Source of the DNA: Intrasporangium flavum
Lineage (GTDB): Bacteria; Actinomycetota; Actinomycetes; Actinomycetales; Dermatophilaceae
Direction of reading: 5' to 3'
Assembly (NCBI RefSeq): GCF_001956915.1
Contig: NZ_MLJO01000022.1
Coordinates: forward strand, 62,001 to 126,000
DNA: 64,000 bases
In this document: one piece after another, positions 28,672 to 37,158 of the stretch
How positions within the stretch are numbered: position 1 is the first letter of the stretch
Layout of the letters: each line of letters starts with the position of its first letter
Made by a program: the position numbers and the translations under genes
The notes under the pieces: model-generated
Database searches by the model: none
What the model saw: only the letters and a program-made list of their open reading frames with translations
Told to the model about the DNA's origin: nothing

Positions 28672-30987
28672 ATGTCAGTGAGCACTTCGAACGCATCTCC
28701 CCAGCGCGCCTCGGCCGCGGTCCCCGACGAGGTGGCCCGCGAGATCGCCGTCGAGCAGGCGCACGTCGACCGGGTCCACGAGGAGCTCGTCAAGGCGGGC
28801 GTCCGGGCCGAGTCGGTGCAGGCCGAGGGCCTGTCCCGCGGCCAGATCACGAAGTCGGCCGAGGTGGCCTACGAGGAGGCCGCCGGCCTCTTCGAGCGTG
28901 ACGCCCTGATGTTCCACGCGGCCCGCCGGCGCACCGCCCTCGACACCCAGTACGAGGGCCTCGTCTTCGGCCGCCTCGACATCGACCACGCGATGCTGCG
29001 CGCCGAGGGCGCCGCGGCCAACGGCACCTCCAACGGGCACGCCGCCGCGACCGCCGCGACCGGCGCGACAGGCACGGCCGTCCCGGCCGACCCCGCCGAC
29101 CGCGAGGTCCGCTACATCGGCCGTCTCGGCGTCCGCGACGACGACTACGAGCCGCTCGTCATCGACTGGCGCGCGCCCGCCGCGTCGGCGTTCTACCGGG
29201 CCACGCCCACCCAGCCGATGGGCGTCCTGCGCCGCCGCGTCCTGCGCAGCCGGGGCACCACGGTCATCGGCGTCGAGGACGACCTCATGGTGCCCGAGGC
29301 GCCCGACGACCTCGTCATCGTCGGCGACGGCGCCCTCATGGCCGCCCTGACCCGAACCCGCGGCGCCCGGATGCGCGACATCGTCGCGACGATCCAGGCC
29401 CACCAGGACGAGGCGATCCGCGCGAGCGCCCGCGGCGTCACCGAGATCACCGGCGGCCCCGGCACCGGCAAGACCGTCGTCGCCCTGCACCGCGCGGCCT
29501 TCCTGCTCTACTCCGACCGGCGCCGGTTCGAGTCCGGGGGCATCCTCGTCGTCGGCCCGTCGGGTGCCTACACCGCCTACATCGAGCGGGTCCTGCCCTC
29601 GCTCGGCGAGGAGAGCGTCACGCTGCGCGCGCTCGGCGACGTCCTCGACGTCGTCAGCACCGAGCGCCTCGACGCTCCCCCCGTCGCCCGCCTCAAGGGC
29701 TCGGTCCGCATCCGCACCCTCCTCGGCGCGGCCGCCCGCGGTCGCGTCCCCGAGGCGCCCACCGAGTTCCGGGCCATCGTCGCCGGGCGAGCCGTCCGGC
29801 TCGAGGCCCGCGACCTCGACCGCGTCCGCGCCCAGGTGCTGCGCCAGCACCAGCGCAACGCGGCCACCGCCGCGGCGCAGGCCGCGCTCGGCGAGGCGGC
29901 CTGGACCTCCCTCGGCATCACCGGCGACCGCGACGCCAAGGCCGAGTTCGTCGACAAGTGGGAGGACCACCTCGACGTCGAGTCGTTCATGCAGGCCTGG
30001 TGGCCGCAGGTCGACCCGCGCCAGGTGCTGCTCTGGCTCGCCGACGAGTCGCTCGTGCGGCGGCACGCCCGCGGCACCCTGCGCGACGACGAGGCCGGCC
30101 TGCTCGCCGACTCGTTCCGCACCGCCCTGGAGACCGGCACGTGGTCGGTGGCCGACGTCGCGCTCGTCGACGACGTCGCGGCCCGCCTGGGCCCGGTGCA
30201 GGACGCGCCGCAGGAGGAGCGCGGCTTCTACGAGATCGAGGAGCTCGACGACCTCAGCCAGTACGGCGTCACCGAGGTGCAGCCGGTGTCGGTGCGCGAC
30301 GAGAAGCGCGCCGAGGTCGTCGGGGGCGACCCCACCGACCGCCTCCTCGCCGGGCGCATCGGCAAGCCCGAGGAGTACGCCCACGTCCTCGTCGACGAGG
30401 CCCAGGACCTCTCCCCCATGCAGTGGCGGATGATCGGACGCCGGGGGCGGCACGCGTCGTGGACCGTCGTCGGCGACGCGGCGCAGGCGTCGTGGCCCGA
30501 GCCGGCCGAGGCCACGGCGGCGCGCGAGGAGGCCTTCGGCAGCCAGCAGCGCCAGTCCTTCCACATGGACACCAACTACCGCAACGCGCGCGAGATCTTC
30601 GACTACGCCGCCGAGGTCGTGCGGCGCGAGGTGCCCGACGCCGACATCCCGCAGGCGGTCCGCGAGACCGGGGTCGAGCCGCTGCAGCTGCCGCTGGGCC
30701 CCGACGCGTCAGCCTCGGTCTCCTCGGCCGTCGAGGCGCTGCTCGGCGAGGTCGACGGCGCCATCGCCGTCGTGACGCCCTCCCGGCACGCCGCCGCCCT
30801 GGCGTCGGTCCACGGGGTCGGTGACGGGCGCGTCCAGGTCGTCGACCCGATGTCGACCAAGGGCCTCGAGTACGACGCCACCGTCGTCGTCGACCCCGAC
30901 GAGATCGTCCGGGAGTCGCCCGGCGGCGTCCGGGTGCTCTACGTGGCCCTGACCCGCGCCGCGCACCGCATGACCGTCCTGTCCTGA
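28672..30987 (+). CDS. helR: RNA polymerase recycling motor ATPase, HelR/HelD type
   Basis: A 771-aa UvrD-like superfamily 1 protein. The N-terminal coiled coil (about 15-105, EIAVEQAHVDRVHEELVKAG...) is the arm that enters the polymerase. Walker A is TGGPGTGKTVVALHRAA (about residue 260). Walker B is VLVDEAQDLSPMQWRMIG, and the C-terminal helicase motifs are VVDPMSTKGLEYDA and RVLYVALTRAAHRM. HelD/HelR proteins remove stalled RNA polymerase; the actinobacterial HelR can also displace rifamycins. No rifamycin-associated inverted repeat is visible upstream. Another ATG at 28668 is out of frame. Confidence 0.88.
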   Translation: MSVSTSNASPQRASAAVPDEVAREIAVEQAHVDRVHEELVKAGVRAESVQAEGLSRGQITKSAEVAYEEAAGLFERDALMFHAARRRTALDTQYEGLVFGRLDIDHAMLRAEGAAANGTSNGHAAATAATGATGTAVPADPADREVRYIGRLGVRDDDYEPLVIDWRAPAASAFYRATPTQPMGVLRRRVLRSRGTTVIGVEDDLMVPEAPDDLVIVGDGALMAALTRTRGARMRDIVATIQAHQDEAIRASARGVTEITGGPGTGKTVVALHRAAFLLYSDRRRFESGGILVVGPSGAYTAYIERVLPSLGEESVTLRALGDVLDVVSTERLDAPPVARLKGSVRIRTLLGAAARGRVPEAPTEFRAIVAGRAVRLEARDLDRVRAQVLRQHQRNAATAAAQAALGEAAWTSLGITGDRDAKAEFVDKWEDHLDVESFMQAWWPQVDPRQVLLWLADESLVRRHARGTLRDDEAGLLADSFRTALETGTWSVADVALVDDVAARLGPVQDAPQEERGFYEIEELDDLSQYGVTEVQPVSVRDEKRAEVVGGDPTDRLLAGRIGKPEEYAHVLVDEAQDLSPMQWRMIGRRGRHASWTVVGDAAQASWPEPAEATAAREEAFGSQQRQSFHMDTNYRNAREIFDYAAEVVRREVPDADIPQAVRETGVEPLQLPLGPDASASVSSAVEALLGEVDGAIAVVTPSRHAAALASVHGVGDGRVQVVDPMSTKGLEYDATVVVDPDEIVRESPGGVRVLYVALTRAAHRMTVLS

Positions 30988-31124
30988 TTCCTGCCGGAAA
31001 GGCCCGGTCGCGAGGTGCGTGCCGCCCGCAGGTAAAGGTTTGTTCAAAGAATCGTCGAACCATCGACTCCTCCTGCGCAGCGCGGGATGATGGTCAGGAC
31101 GTCGAGGGCGCGCGAACACCCTCC

Positions 31125-31265
31125 CCGCCGGTCTCCTCCCCCCATCGAGACCCCTTCGACGTCCGGCGCAGTCCCGCCCCCCATTGAGGACTCGCACCGG
31201 GCGAGGAGCGAGATGCATCCCCCCTGCATCCCGCCCCTCGCCCGGACCCATGTCCGGGGCCTTTT
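31125..31265 (+). ncRNA. 6C RNA with three C6-loop hairpins
   Basis: Three hairpins each display exactly six cytosines in the loop. They are GGTCTC(31130-31135)/GAGACC(31147-31152) with C6 at 31138-31143; AGTCC(31170-31174)/GGACT(31188-31192) with C6 at 31177-31182; and GATGCA(31212-31217)/TGCATC(31225-31230) with C6 at 31219-31224. The last sits on an outer 9-bp stem 31198-31206/31236-31244. A terminator with T4 follows at 31241-31265. This is the signature of the actinobacterial 6C RNA, whose C-rich loops can pair with G-rich ribosome sites. Known members have two such loops; three is unusual. The 5' end is not certain. Confidence 0.82.
31241..31265 (+). terminator. Intrinsic terminator of the 6C RNA
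   Basis: CCCGGAC(CCAT)GTCCGGG followed by GCC and TTTT. Its left arm overlaps the outer stem of the third C6 hairpin (31241-31244), so the two helices cannot both be complete. Confidence 0.75.
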
Positions 31266-31431
31266 CGTGCGTCCGCCGACTGCCGGCCGACTGCCCGCCG
31301 ACGGTCAAATTTCCGTCAAGCGACGGCAAACCTTGCGTCGGATCTCTGGCGCCGGCCCCTCCCGGCCGACAGATTTGCCGGGCGGTCTCCCGGCCGCGAC
31401 TCGGGGGTCCATCGCACGCAGGAGCGAACTC
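31266..31431 (+). other. Leader region of the metalloprotease gene
   Basis: This 166-bp non-coding stretch between the 6C terminator and the protease start holds several small inverted repeats: GACGG/CCGTC near 31300, CGACG/CGTCG near 31320, GCCGG/CCGGC near 31350 and GCCGGG/CCCGGC near 31377. A structured 5' leader is possible. I match it to no known riboswitch. Confidence 0.4.
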
Positions 31432-32991
31432 TTGAAGAAGAGCCTCATCACCACGGCGACCGCCACGGTCGCCGTCGTCGCCACCACCCTGGCCCTGACC
31501 ACGACGAGCACGGCCCAGGCCGGCACCACGGGCGTCGACCGCGCCGTCAGCGCGGCCCGCGCCCACGGCGCCGCCTTCGGGCTCGACGCCGACCAGGGCC
31601 TGACCACCAAGAGCGTCAGCACCGATGCCGACGGCACGACGCACGTCCGCTTCGACCGCACGTTCAAGGGCCTGCCCGTCGTCGGCGGCGACCTCGTCGT
31701 CCACACCGACCGGGCCGGCGCCTGGAAGGGCGCGAACGCCGCGGCGTCCGCCGTCCGCGTCGGGTCGACGACGCCGACCGTCACCGCCCAGCGGGCCGCC
31801 GACACCGCCGCCCGCGGCGCCGGCTTCACGGTGCGCACCTCGACGCCGAGCCTCGCCGTCTACGCCCTCGAGGGCCCGGCCCGCCTCGTCTGGAAGACCC
31901 AGGTCGACGGCGTCGGCGCGCACCAGGAGCCCGCGGGCAAGGTCGTCTTCGTCGACGCCCGAACCGGCTCGGTCGTCGACCAGTGGGCCACCGAGATCAA
32001 CGAGACCGGCACGGGCAACAGCCTCTACCTCGGCACGGTCAGCCTGACGACGACACTCTCCGGCGGCCAGTACCAGATGGTCGACGGCAGCCGCGGCGGC
32101 GCCCGCACCGAGGACGGCAACAACGGCTCGACGTCCTCGACGACCGGCACCCTGTTCACCGACGCCGACAACACGTGGGGCACCGGCTCGAGCAGCAACC
32201 GCCAGAGCGCGGCCGTCGACGCCGACTTCGGCGTCGGTGCGACGTGGGACTTCTACAAGAACACCTTCGGGCGCAACGGGATCAAGAACGACGGCAAGGG
32301 CGCCCGCAGCCTCGTGCACGTCGGCACGAACTGGGTCAACGCGTCGTGGAGCGACACGTGCTTCTGCATGCGCTACGGCGACGGTGACGGCGTCAGCTAC
32401 GGACCGCTCGTCTCGCTCGACGTCGCGGGCCACGAGATGACCCACGGCGTGACGTCGGCGACGGCCGGCCTGGCCTACCGCCGCGAGTCCGGTGGCCTCA
32501 ACGAGTCGACCTCCGACGTCATGGGCACGATGGTCGAGTTCACCGCCAACACGACGGGCGACCCCGGCGACTACCTCATCGGCGAGCGCTTCGCCCTCGG
32601 CTCGGCCAAGCCGCTGCGCTACATGGACAAGCCGAGCAAGGACGGCGCGTCGGCCGACTGCTGGAGCAAGAGCGTCGGCACCCTCGACGTGCACTACTCC
32701 TCGGGCGTCGGCAACCACGCCTTCTACCTGCTCTCGGAGGGCAGCGGCGCCAAGACGATCAACGGCGTCGCCTACAACAGCCCGACGTGCAACGGGTCCA
32801 CGGTGACCGGCATCGGCCGCGACGCCGCCGCGCGCATCTGGTACCGCGCGCTGTCGACGTACTGGACCTCGTCGACGACGTACGCCCAGGCCCGCGCCGG
32901 CATGCTCTCGGCGGCGACCGACCTCTACGGCGCCGGCAGCGCCCAGTACGCCGCGACCGCCGCGGCGTGGAGCGCGGTCAGCGTCAACTGA
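31432..32991 (+). CDS. Secreted M4 (thermolysin) family metalloprotease
   Basis: A 519-aa secreted zinc protease. A signal peptide (LITTATATVAVVATTLALTT, cleavage likely after AQA at about 30) and an FTP/PepSY-type propeptide (about 40-180) precede the catalytic domain. The zinc site is DVAGHEMTHG (His334, Glu335, His338) with the third ligand Glu in GGLNESTSDVMG. HYSSGVGNHAFYLL carries the C-terminal catalytic His seen in thermolysin. The TTG start is supported by AGGAG 8 nt upstream. Thermolysin-like proteases digest extracellular protein; a paired Cys near SDTCFCM could stabilise the fold. Confidence 0.9.
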   Translation: MKKSLITTATATVAVVATTLALTTTSTAQAGTTGVDRAVSAARAHGAAFGLDADQGLTTKSVSTDADGTTHVRFDRTFKGLPVVGGDLVVHTDRAGAWKGANAAASAVRVGSTTPTVTAQRAADTAARGAGFTVRTSTPSLAVYALEGPARLVWKTQVDGVGAHQEPAGKVVFVDARTGSVVDQWATEINETGTGNSLYLGTVSLTTTLSGGQYQMVDGSRGGARTEDGNNGSTSSTTGTLFTDADNTWGTGSSSNRQSAAVDADFGVGATWDFYKNTFGRNGIKNDGKGARSLVHVGTNWVNASWSDTCFCMRYGDGDGVSYGPLVSLDVAGHEMTHGVTSATAGLAYRRESGGLNESTSDVMGTMVEFTANTTGDPGDYLIGERFALGSAKPLRYMDKPSKDGASADCWSKSVGTLDVHYSSGVGNHAFYLLSEGSGAKTINGVAYNSPTCNGSTVTGIGRDAAARIWYRALSTYWTSSTTYAQARAGMLSAATDLYGAGSAQYAATAAAWSAVSVN

Positions 32992-33020
32992 CGGGCGTCA
33001 CACGGGCTCCGTGACGCACG

Positions 33021-33056
33021 CGAAGGGGCCCCGACCACACGGTCGGGGCCCCTTCG
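33021..33056. terminator. Bidirectional stem-loop terminator
   Basis: Perfect 16-bp stem CGAAGGGGCCCCGACC / GGTCGGGGCCCCTTCG with an ACAC loop, between the convergent metalloprotease and adenosine-deaminase-like genes. It marks the end of the 33-42.7 kb operon on the minus strand. Confidence 0.85.
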
Positions 33057-33075
33057 TCGTCCTGACGTCCGCGCC

Positions 33076-33990
33076 TCAGGCCGCCGGGCCGAGGCTGCGA
33101 CGCAACGAGGTGCGCGCCAGCAGCGCGATCTCGTCGTCGGTGAGCGACCAGGCACGAGAACAGGATTCGAGCTCGTCCACGAGCCCGTGCCCGAGGAAAC
33201 CCGGGATGTCGGTGCTCAGGGTGACCTCGACGCCGGCGCGCAGCAGCGTCGGCAGCGGGTGGGCGGCGAGGTCGGGGACGATCCCGAGCGCGACGTTGGA
33301 CGACGGCGCCATGTCGAGGCAGACGGCCCGTTCCCGCAGCTGCTCGACGAGCCGCGGGTCCTGCTCGGCCCCGACGGCGTGGCAGAGGCGGACCGGGTCG
33401 AGGGCGAGTGCCGCCCGGACGCCGTCGGCACCCGTGCCCTCGCCACAGTGCGGGACGACGGCCAGCCCCGCGGCGGCGGCCCGGCGCAGGGGCGGCGCGA
33501 ACGGGCCGGGCGGGAATGCGGCCTCGGCCCCGGCCAGCCCGACGGCGACGACGCCGCGACCGGCCCAGCGCAGCGCGAGGTCGACGGTGGCCTCGGCCTC
33601 GGCCACGGGCAGGCCACGGTTGATGCCGAGCACCACCCCGGCCCGCCCGTCGGCGCCGTCGAGAAAGGCCTCGAGGATGCCGTCCGGCGGGCCGAGCCGT
33701 CCCGCGTACGTGGCCGGGGCCACGTGCACCTCGCTCCACACGACGCCGTCGCGAGCCTGGCGCTCGACGAGCTCGCGAGCCACCCGGCGCACGTCGGCCG
33801 TGGTGCGCACGAGGTCGCGGGCCCGCTCGTAGGCCACGACGAACGCCGCCTGGTCGGGGAACGGGCCGCTCGGCGGGAGCGGCAGCCCCGACGCGTCGGC
33901 GAGCTCACGCGTCGTGTCCGCGCCGATCGCCGACTCGAGGTGCAGGTGCAGCTCGGCCTTGGGCAGCGCCCGGAGCTCGTCGGGGGTCAC
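33076..33990 (-). CDS. Adenosine-deaminase-like metal hydrolase, atypical substrate site
   Basis: A 304-aa amidohydrolase-superfamily protein, slightly short for adenosine deaminase. The metal site is intact: AELHLHLES (HxH), VVPHCGEGTG (metal His and catalytic Glu), RLCHAVG (His) and LSTDIPGFLG (metal Asp). Family adenosine deaminases have DDP at the last site, where the second Asp contacts the purine; here it is Ile. ECP is also replaced, by CLDMAPSSN. Deamination or amide hydrolysis of a non-purine compound is therefore likely. The GTG at 33990 overlaps the aldehyde dehydrogenase stop (GTGA); last gene of the catabolic operon. Confidence 0.8.
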   Translation of the reverse strand: MTPDELRALPKAELHLHLESAIGADTTRELADASGLPLPPSGPFPDQAAFVVAYERARDLVRTTADVRRVARELVERQARDGVVWSEVHVAPATYAGRLGPPDGILEAFLDGADGRAGVVLGINRGLPVAEAEATVDLALRWAGRGVVAVGLAGAEAAFPPGPFAPPLRRAAAAGLAVVPHCGEGTGADGVRAALALDPVRLCHAVGAEQDPRLVEQLRERAVCLDMAPSSNVALGIVPDLAAHPLPTLLRAGVEVTLSTDIPGFLGHGLVDELESCSRAWSLTDDEIALLARTSLRRSLGPAA

Positions 33991-35417
33991 ACGTCGTGCC
34001 CGACGTACACGCTCTTGGACCACGTGTAGAAGTCGACGGCCCGGGCGCCCTGCTCGCGGAAGGTGTTCGACGACGAGTCGCGCACGCCGCCGAAGGGGAC
34101 GTTGAGGTCGAGCCCGGTGGTCGGGCGGTTGACCTTGACGACGCCGACGCGGGCGCGGGCCGCGAAGTCGTGGGCCGTGCCGAGGTCACGGGTGCAGACG
34201 CCGGCCGTCAGGCCGTAGCTCGAGTCGTTGACCCGTGCCAGGCCCACCTCGTAGTCGGCGACGTCGACGACCGCGACGACGGGCCCGAAGACCTCGTCAC
34301 GGGCGAGCGGGCTGCCGTGGTCGACGTCGGAGAAGACGACGGGCCGCAGCAGCAGGCCGTCGGGGTCGGCGAGCGAGCCGCCGTCGTGACCGGCGGCGAC
34401 CGCGCCCTCGATGGCGGCGAGGTCCTTGTCGAGCTGGGCCTGCGACACGACCGGGCCGATCGTCGTCGCGTCGTCGAGGCCGTCACCCGGACGGGCGGCC
34501 GCCGCGTGCTCGCGCAGGCGGGAGAGGAAGGCGTCGCGGATGCCCGGCGTGACGTAGACCCGCGAGGTGGCGGTGCACGCCTGGCCGGTCAGGCCGAACG
34601 CGCCGGCGGCGACGGTGGCCGCGGCGTGCTCGACGTCGGCGTCGTCGAGGACGAGGTAGGCGTTCTTGCCGCCCATCTCGAGCTGGACGCGGGCGCGGCG
34701 GGCGCTGACGACGTCGTGCAGGTGGCGGCCCACTGCGGTGGAGCCGGTGAACGACAGCGCGGCGACGTCGGGGTGGGAGGCGAGCGCCTCCCCCGCGACC
34801 GAGCCCTGGCCGTGGACGACGTTGAGCACGCCCGCGGGCAGGCCGGCGTCGTGCAGGGCGGTGGCGAGGTGGTCGATGGAGAGCGGGGTCAGCTCGGCGG
34901 GCTTGATGACGACGGCGTTGCCCGAGACGAGGGCGGGCGCCATCTTCCAGGCCGGGATGGCGATCGGGAAGTTCCACGGCGTGACGAGCCCGACGACGCC
35001 GAGCGGCTCGGCGCGGGTGTGCACGCTGGTGTGCGGCACGACGCTCGGCAGCGTCTCCCCGGTCGAGCGCCAGCCCGCGGCACCGAAGAAGCGCAGCACG
35101 TCGATGGCCCGGCGCACCTCGCCCATCGCCTCGGCGCGGGTCTTGCCCTCCTCGCGCACGAGGTCCTCGGCGATCTGCGGCTGGCGCCGGCGCAGCAGGT
35201 CGGCGGCGTCGAGCAGCACGGCGCCACGGGCGACGGGCGTCATCGCCGCCCAGCTGGGCTGGGCCTTCTCGGCGGCGCCGACCGCGGCGTCGACGTCGGC
35301 GGCGCTGGAGGAGGGCGACACGGCGACGACCTCCTCGGCGCGGGCGGGGTTGCGGCGCTCGGCGGTCGGCTGCCCGGTGCGGGCGCCGTCGACGATGTTG
35401 TGGACGTGAGTGGTCAT
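33987..35417 (-). CDS. NAD(P)-dependent aldehyde dehydrogenase
   Basis: A 476-aa aldehyde dehydrogenase. VTPWNFPIAIPAWKMAPAL is the cofactor-binding start, VIKPAELTPLS carries the adenine-binding Lys, FTGSTAVGRHL, LEMGGKNAYLVL (general-base Glu) and GQACTATSRVYV (catalytic Cys) complete the site. Closest in feel to semialdehyde dehydrogenases such as 2-oxoglutarate-semialdehyde dehydrogenase, but the exact substrate is not readable. It lies 32 bp after the SDR gene and overlaps the hydrolase gene by 4 nt. Confidence 0.9.
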   Translation of the reverse strand: MTTHVHNIVDGARTGQPTAERRNPARAEEVVAVSPSSSAADVDAAVGAAEKAQPSWAAMTPVARGAVLLDAADLLRRRQPQIAEDLVREEGKTRAEAMGEVRRAIDVLRFFGAAGWRSTGETLPSVVPHTSVHTRAEPLGVVGLVTPWNFPIAIPAWKMAPALVSGNAVVIKPAELTPLSIDHLATALHDAGLPAGVLNVVHGQGSVAGEALASHPDVAALSFTGSTAVGRHLHDVVSARRARVQLEMGGKNAYLVLDDADVEHAAATVAAGAFGLTGQACTATSRVYVTPGIRDAFLSRLREHAAAARPGDGLDDATTIGPVVSQAQLDKDLAAIEGAVAAGHDGGSLADPDGLLLRPVVFSDVDHGSPLARDEVFGPVVAVVDVADYEVGLARVNDSSYGLTAGVCTRDLGTAHDFAARARVGVVKVNRPTTGLDLNVPFGGVRDSSSNTFREQGARAVDFYTWSKSVYVGHDV

Positions 35418-35449
35418 GGGAGTCTCCTCGGGAGCTCGGAGTCGAGTGG

Positions 35450-36223
35450 TCAGAGGTTGGCGAGCAGGCCGCCGTCGCAGCGCACGAGGCTGCCGGTGAC
35501 GTAGGACGCGCGGTCGCTGCAGAGGAAGGCGCCGACGGCCCCGAACTCAGCCGGCTCGCCGTAGCGACCGGTGGGGATCGACGCGCGCGAGGCCGCCTGC
35601 ACCTCGTCGACGGTCCGGCCCTGGCGGTCTGCCGCGGCCGCGTCGAGGGCCGCCACGCGGTCGGTCGCGATCCGCCCCGGCAGCAGCATGTTCACGGTGA
35701 CGCCGTCGGCGGCGACCTCTGTGGCGAGCGTCTTGAGGTACGCGGCGAGTGCGGCACGACCGACGTTCGACGCGGTGAGGTTGGCCAGCGGCGCCTCGAC
35801 GCCGCTCGAGCCGATCGCGAGGACGCGTCCCCAGCCGCGGGCCCGCATCGCCGGCAGCGCCCGCCGGACCAGCTCGACGTGCGGCACGAGCAGGGTCTCG
35901 GCGGCGGCGCGTGCGGCGGCACCGTCGAGGTCGGCGGCGCGGCTGGGCGCGGGGCCGGGTCCGTTGAGCACGAGCACGTCCGGGTCGCCGAACGCCTCCC
36001 GGGTGGCCCCGAGGACCGTGGCCGCCGCGTCGGGCGAGGTGAGGTCGACGCCGACGCCGACGGCCGAGGGCAGCGACGCCGCGAGCGCCTCGGCGCGGCC
36101 CGCGTCGCGGCCGGTGACCACGACGTGGGCACCCTCCGCGGCGAGCGCCGTGGCGACCGCCGCACCGAGGCCGCCGGTCGAGGCGAGGACGAGGGCGACG
36201 CGTCCGTCGAGTCCGAGGTCCAT
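35450..36223 (-). CDS. SDR-fold oxidoreductase lacking the Tyr-x3-Lys pair
   Basis: A 257-aa short-chain dehydrogenase. NAD(P) binding is clear: ALVLASTGGLGAAVATALAA and GVDLTSP, then VLVLNGPGP in place of NNAG. The catalytic Ser is kept in IGSSGVEAPL, but the usual YxxxK is replaced by SNVGR (TASNVGRAALAAYLKTLA). That variant marks a subgroup of SDRs with unclear chemistry. The C-terminus GSLVRCDGGLLANL is normal. The ATG overlaps the DapA-like stop as TGATG. An oxidoreductase, or a binding protein, within the catabolic operon. Confidence 0.83.
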   Translation of the reverse strand: MDLGLDGRVALVLASTGGLGAAVATALAAEGAHVVVTGRDAGRAEALAASLPSAVGVGVDLTSPDAAATVLGATREAFGDPDVLVLNGPGPAPSRAADLDGAAARAAAETLLVPHVELVRRALPAMRARGWGRVLAIGSSGVEAPLANLTASNVGRAALAAYLKTLATEVAADGVTVNMLLPGRIATDRVAALDAAAADRQGRTVDEVQAASRASIPTGRYGEPAEFGAVGAFLCSDRASYVTGSLVRCDGGLLANL

Positions 36224-37158
36224 CAGGCGACCCCGGACGTGACGCCGGTCGGGACGCGGGTGGGGACTCCGGTCGCGGCCTCGGTGGCGTCGAGGTGCGC
36301 GGCGAGCAGCGGCCGGAGCGAGTCGGGCAGCACCCGCGCGGGCGGACGCACCCCCGACTCGGCGATGAGCCCTCGCCGGCGCAGGCACTCCTTGCGCACT
36401 GCGAGGGCGATGCCGACCTGCTGCTCGAAGGTGATGAGCGGCAGGTAGGGCAGCAGAGCGGCACGGGAGCGCTCGGGCGCGGCCGGGTCCCAGGCCTCGA
36501 CGGTGGCGACGAGGCCCTCCGGGTAGGAGAAGCCGGTCATGGCGCCGGCCGCCCCGCAGGCGAGCTCGTCGAGCAGGTTGATGCCGCCGAGGCCGCCGAA
36601 GACGGGGACGTCGCAGCGGGCGGTCAGCTCGGCTACGGCCACGGGCGTGGGCGGCGCCTCGGCCTTGACGGCCGTGACGTGCGGCGACCGGGCGACGAGG
36701 TCGCCGAGCACCGCCGAGGACACGTGCACGCCGCTGACGACCGGGTAGTCCTGCACGACGACGTCGGCGCCGGACGCCTGGTGCACCGCGGTCAGGTGCG
36801 CGTCGAGCGTCGCGGGGTCGGCGCTGTTGGCCTGGACCATGACGCCGGCGAGCCGGTCGCCGACGAGCTCGACCGCCATCCGCGCCTCGTCGACGACGGG
36901 CGCCGTGGCGAGCGACGTGCAGCCGACGACGAGCGGGAGGTCGGTGGTCTCGAGCACGGTCTCGAGGACGAGCCGGCGCTCGGCCCACGACAGCCGGGCG
37001 GCCTCGCCGAAGACGCCGAGCACGGTCAGGCCCGCCACGCCTGCGGCGTCGGCGTGCTCGACGAGCCGGGCGATGCCGCTGTCGTCGACGTCGAGCGTCG
37101 AGCCGGCGAAGGGGGTGGCGAGCACGCCCCAGACGCCGGGACGCATGTGCGGGTTCAC
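36223..37158 (-). CDS. DapA-family (dihydrodipicolinate-synthase-like) lyase/aldolase
   Basis: A 311-aa TIM-barrel aldolase-family protein. GVLATPFAGSTLDVDDSGI, VLGVFGEAARLSWAERR (the GxxGE loop), VVQDYPVVSG with the catalytic-type Tyr and HVTAVKAEAPPTP with the Schiff-base Lys follow the fold. The YPVV and VKAEAPPTP versions differ from true DapA and resemble 2-keto-acid aldolases/dehydratases. A lyase acting on a 2-oxo acid in this operon is the best guess. GTG at 37158 overlaps the upstream hydratase stop; ATG at 37146 is an alternative. Confidence 0.85.
   Translation of the reverse strand: MNPHMRPGVWGVLATPFAGSTLDVDDSGIARLVEHADAAGVAGLTVLGVFGEAARLSWAERRLVLETVLETTDLPLVVGCTSLATAPVVDEARMAVELVGDRLAGVMVQANSADPATLDAHLTAVHQASGADVVVQDYPVVSGVHVSSAVLGDLVARSPHVTAVKAEAPPTPVAVAELTARCDVPVFGGLGGINLLDELACGAAGAMTGFSYPEGLVATVEAWDPAAPERSRAALLPYLPLITFEQQVGIALAVRKECLRRRGLIAESGVRPPARVLPDSLRPLLAAHLDATEAATGVPTRVPTGVTSGVA

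Noticed and set aside
31340..31400. GACAG...GGCGG stretch resembling the 3' part of a c-di-AMP (ydaO) riboswitch upstream of the secreted protease
   Set aside because: The other conserved segments of that riboswitch are not visible, so a riboswitch call is not supported.
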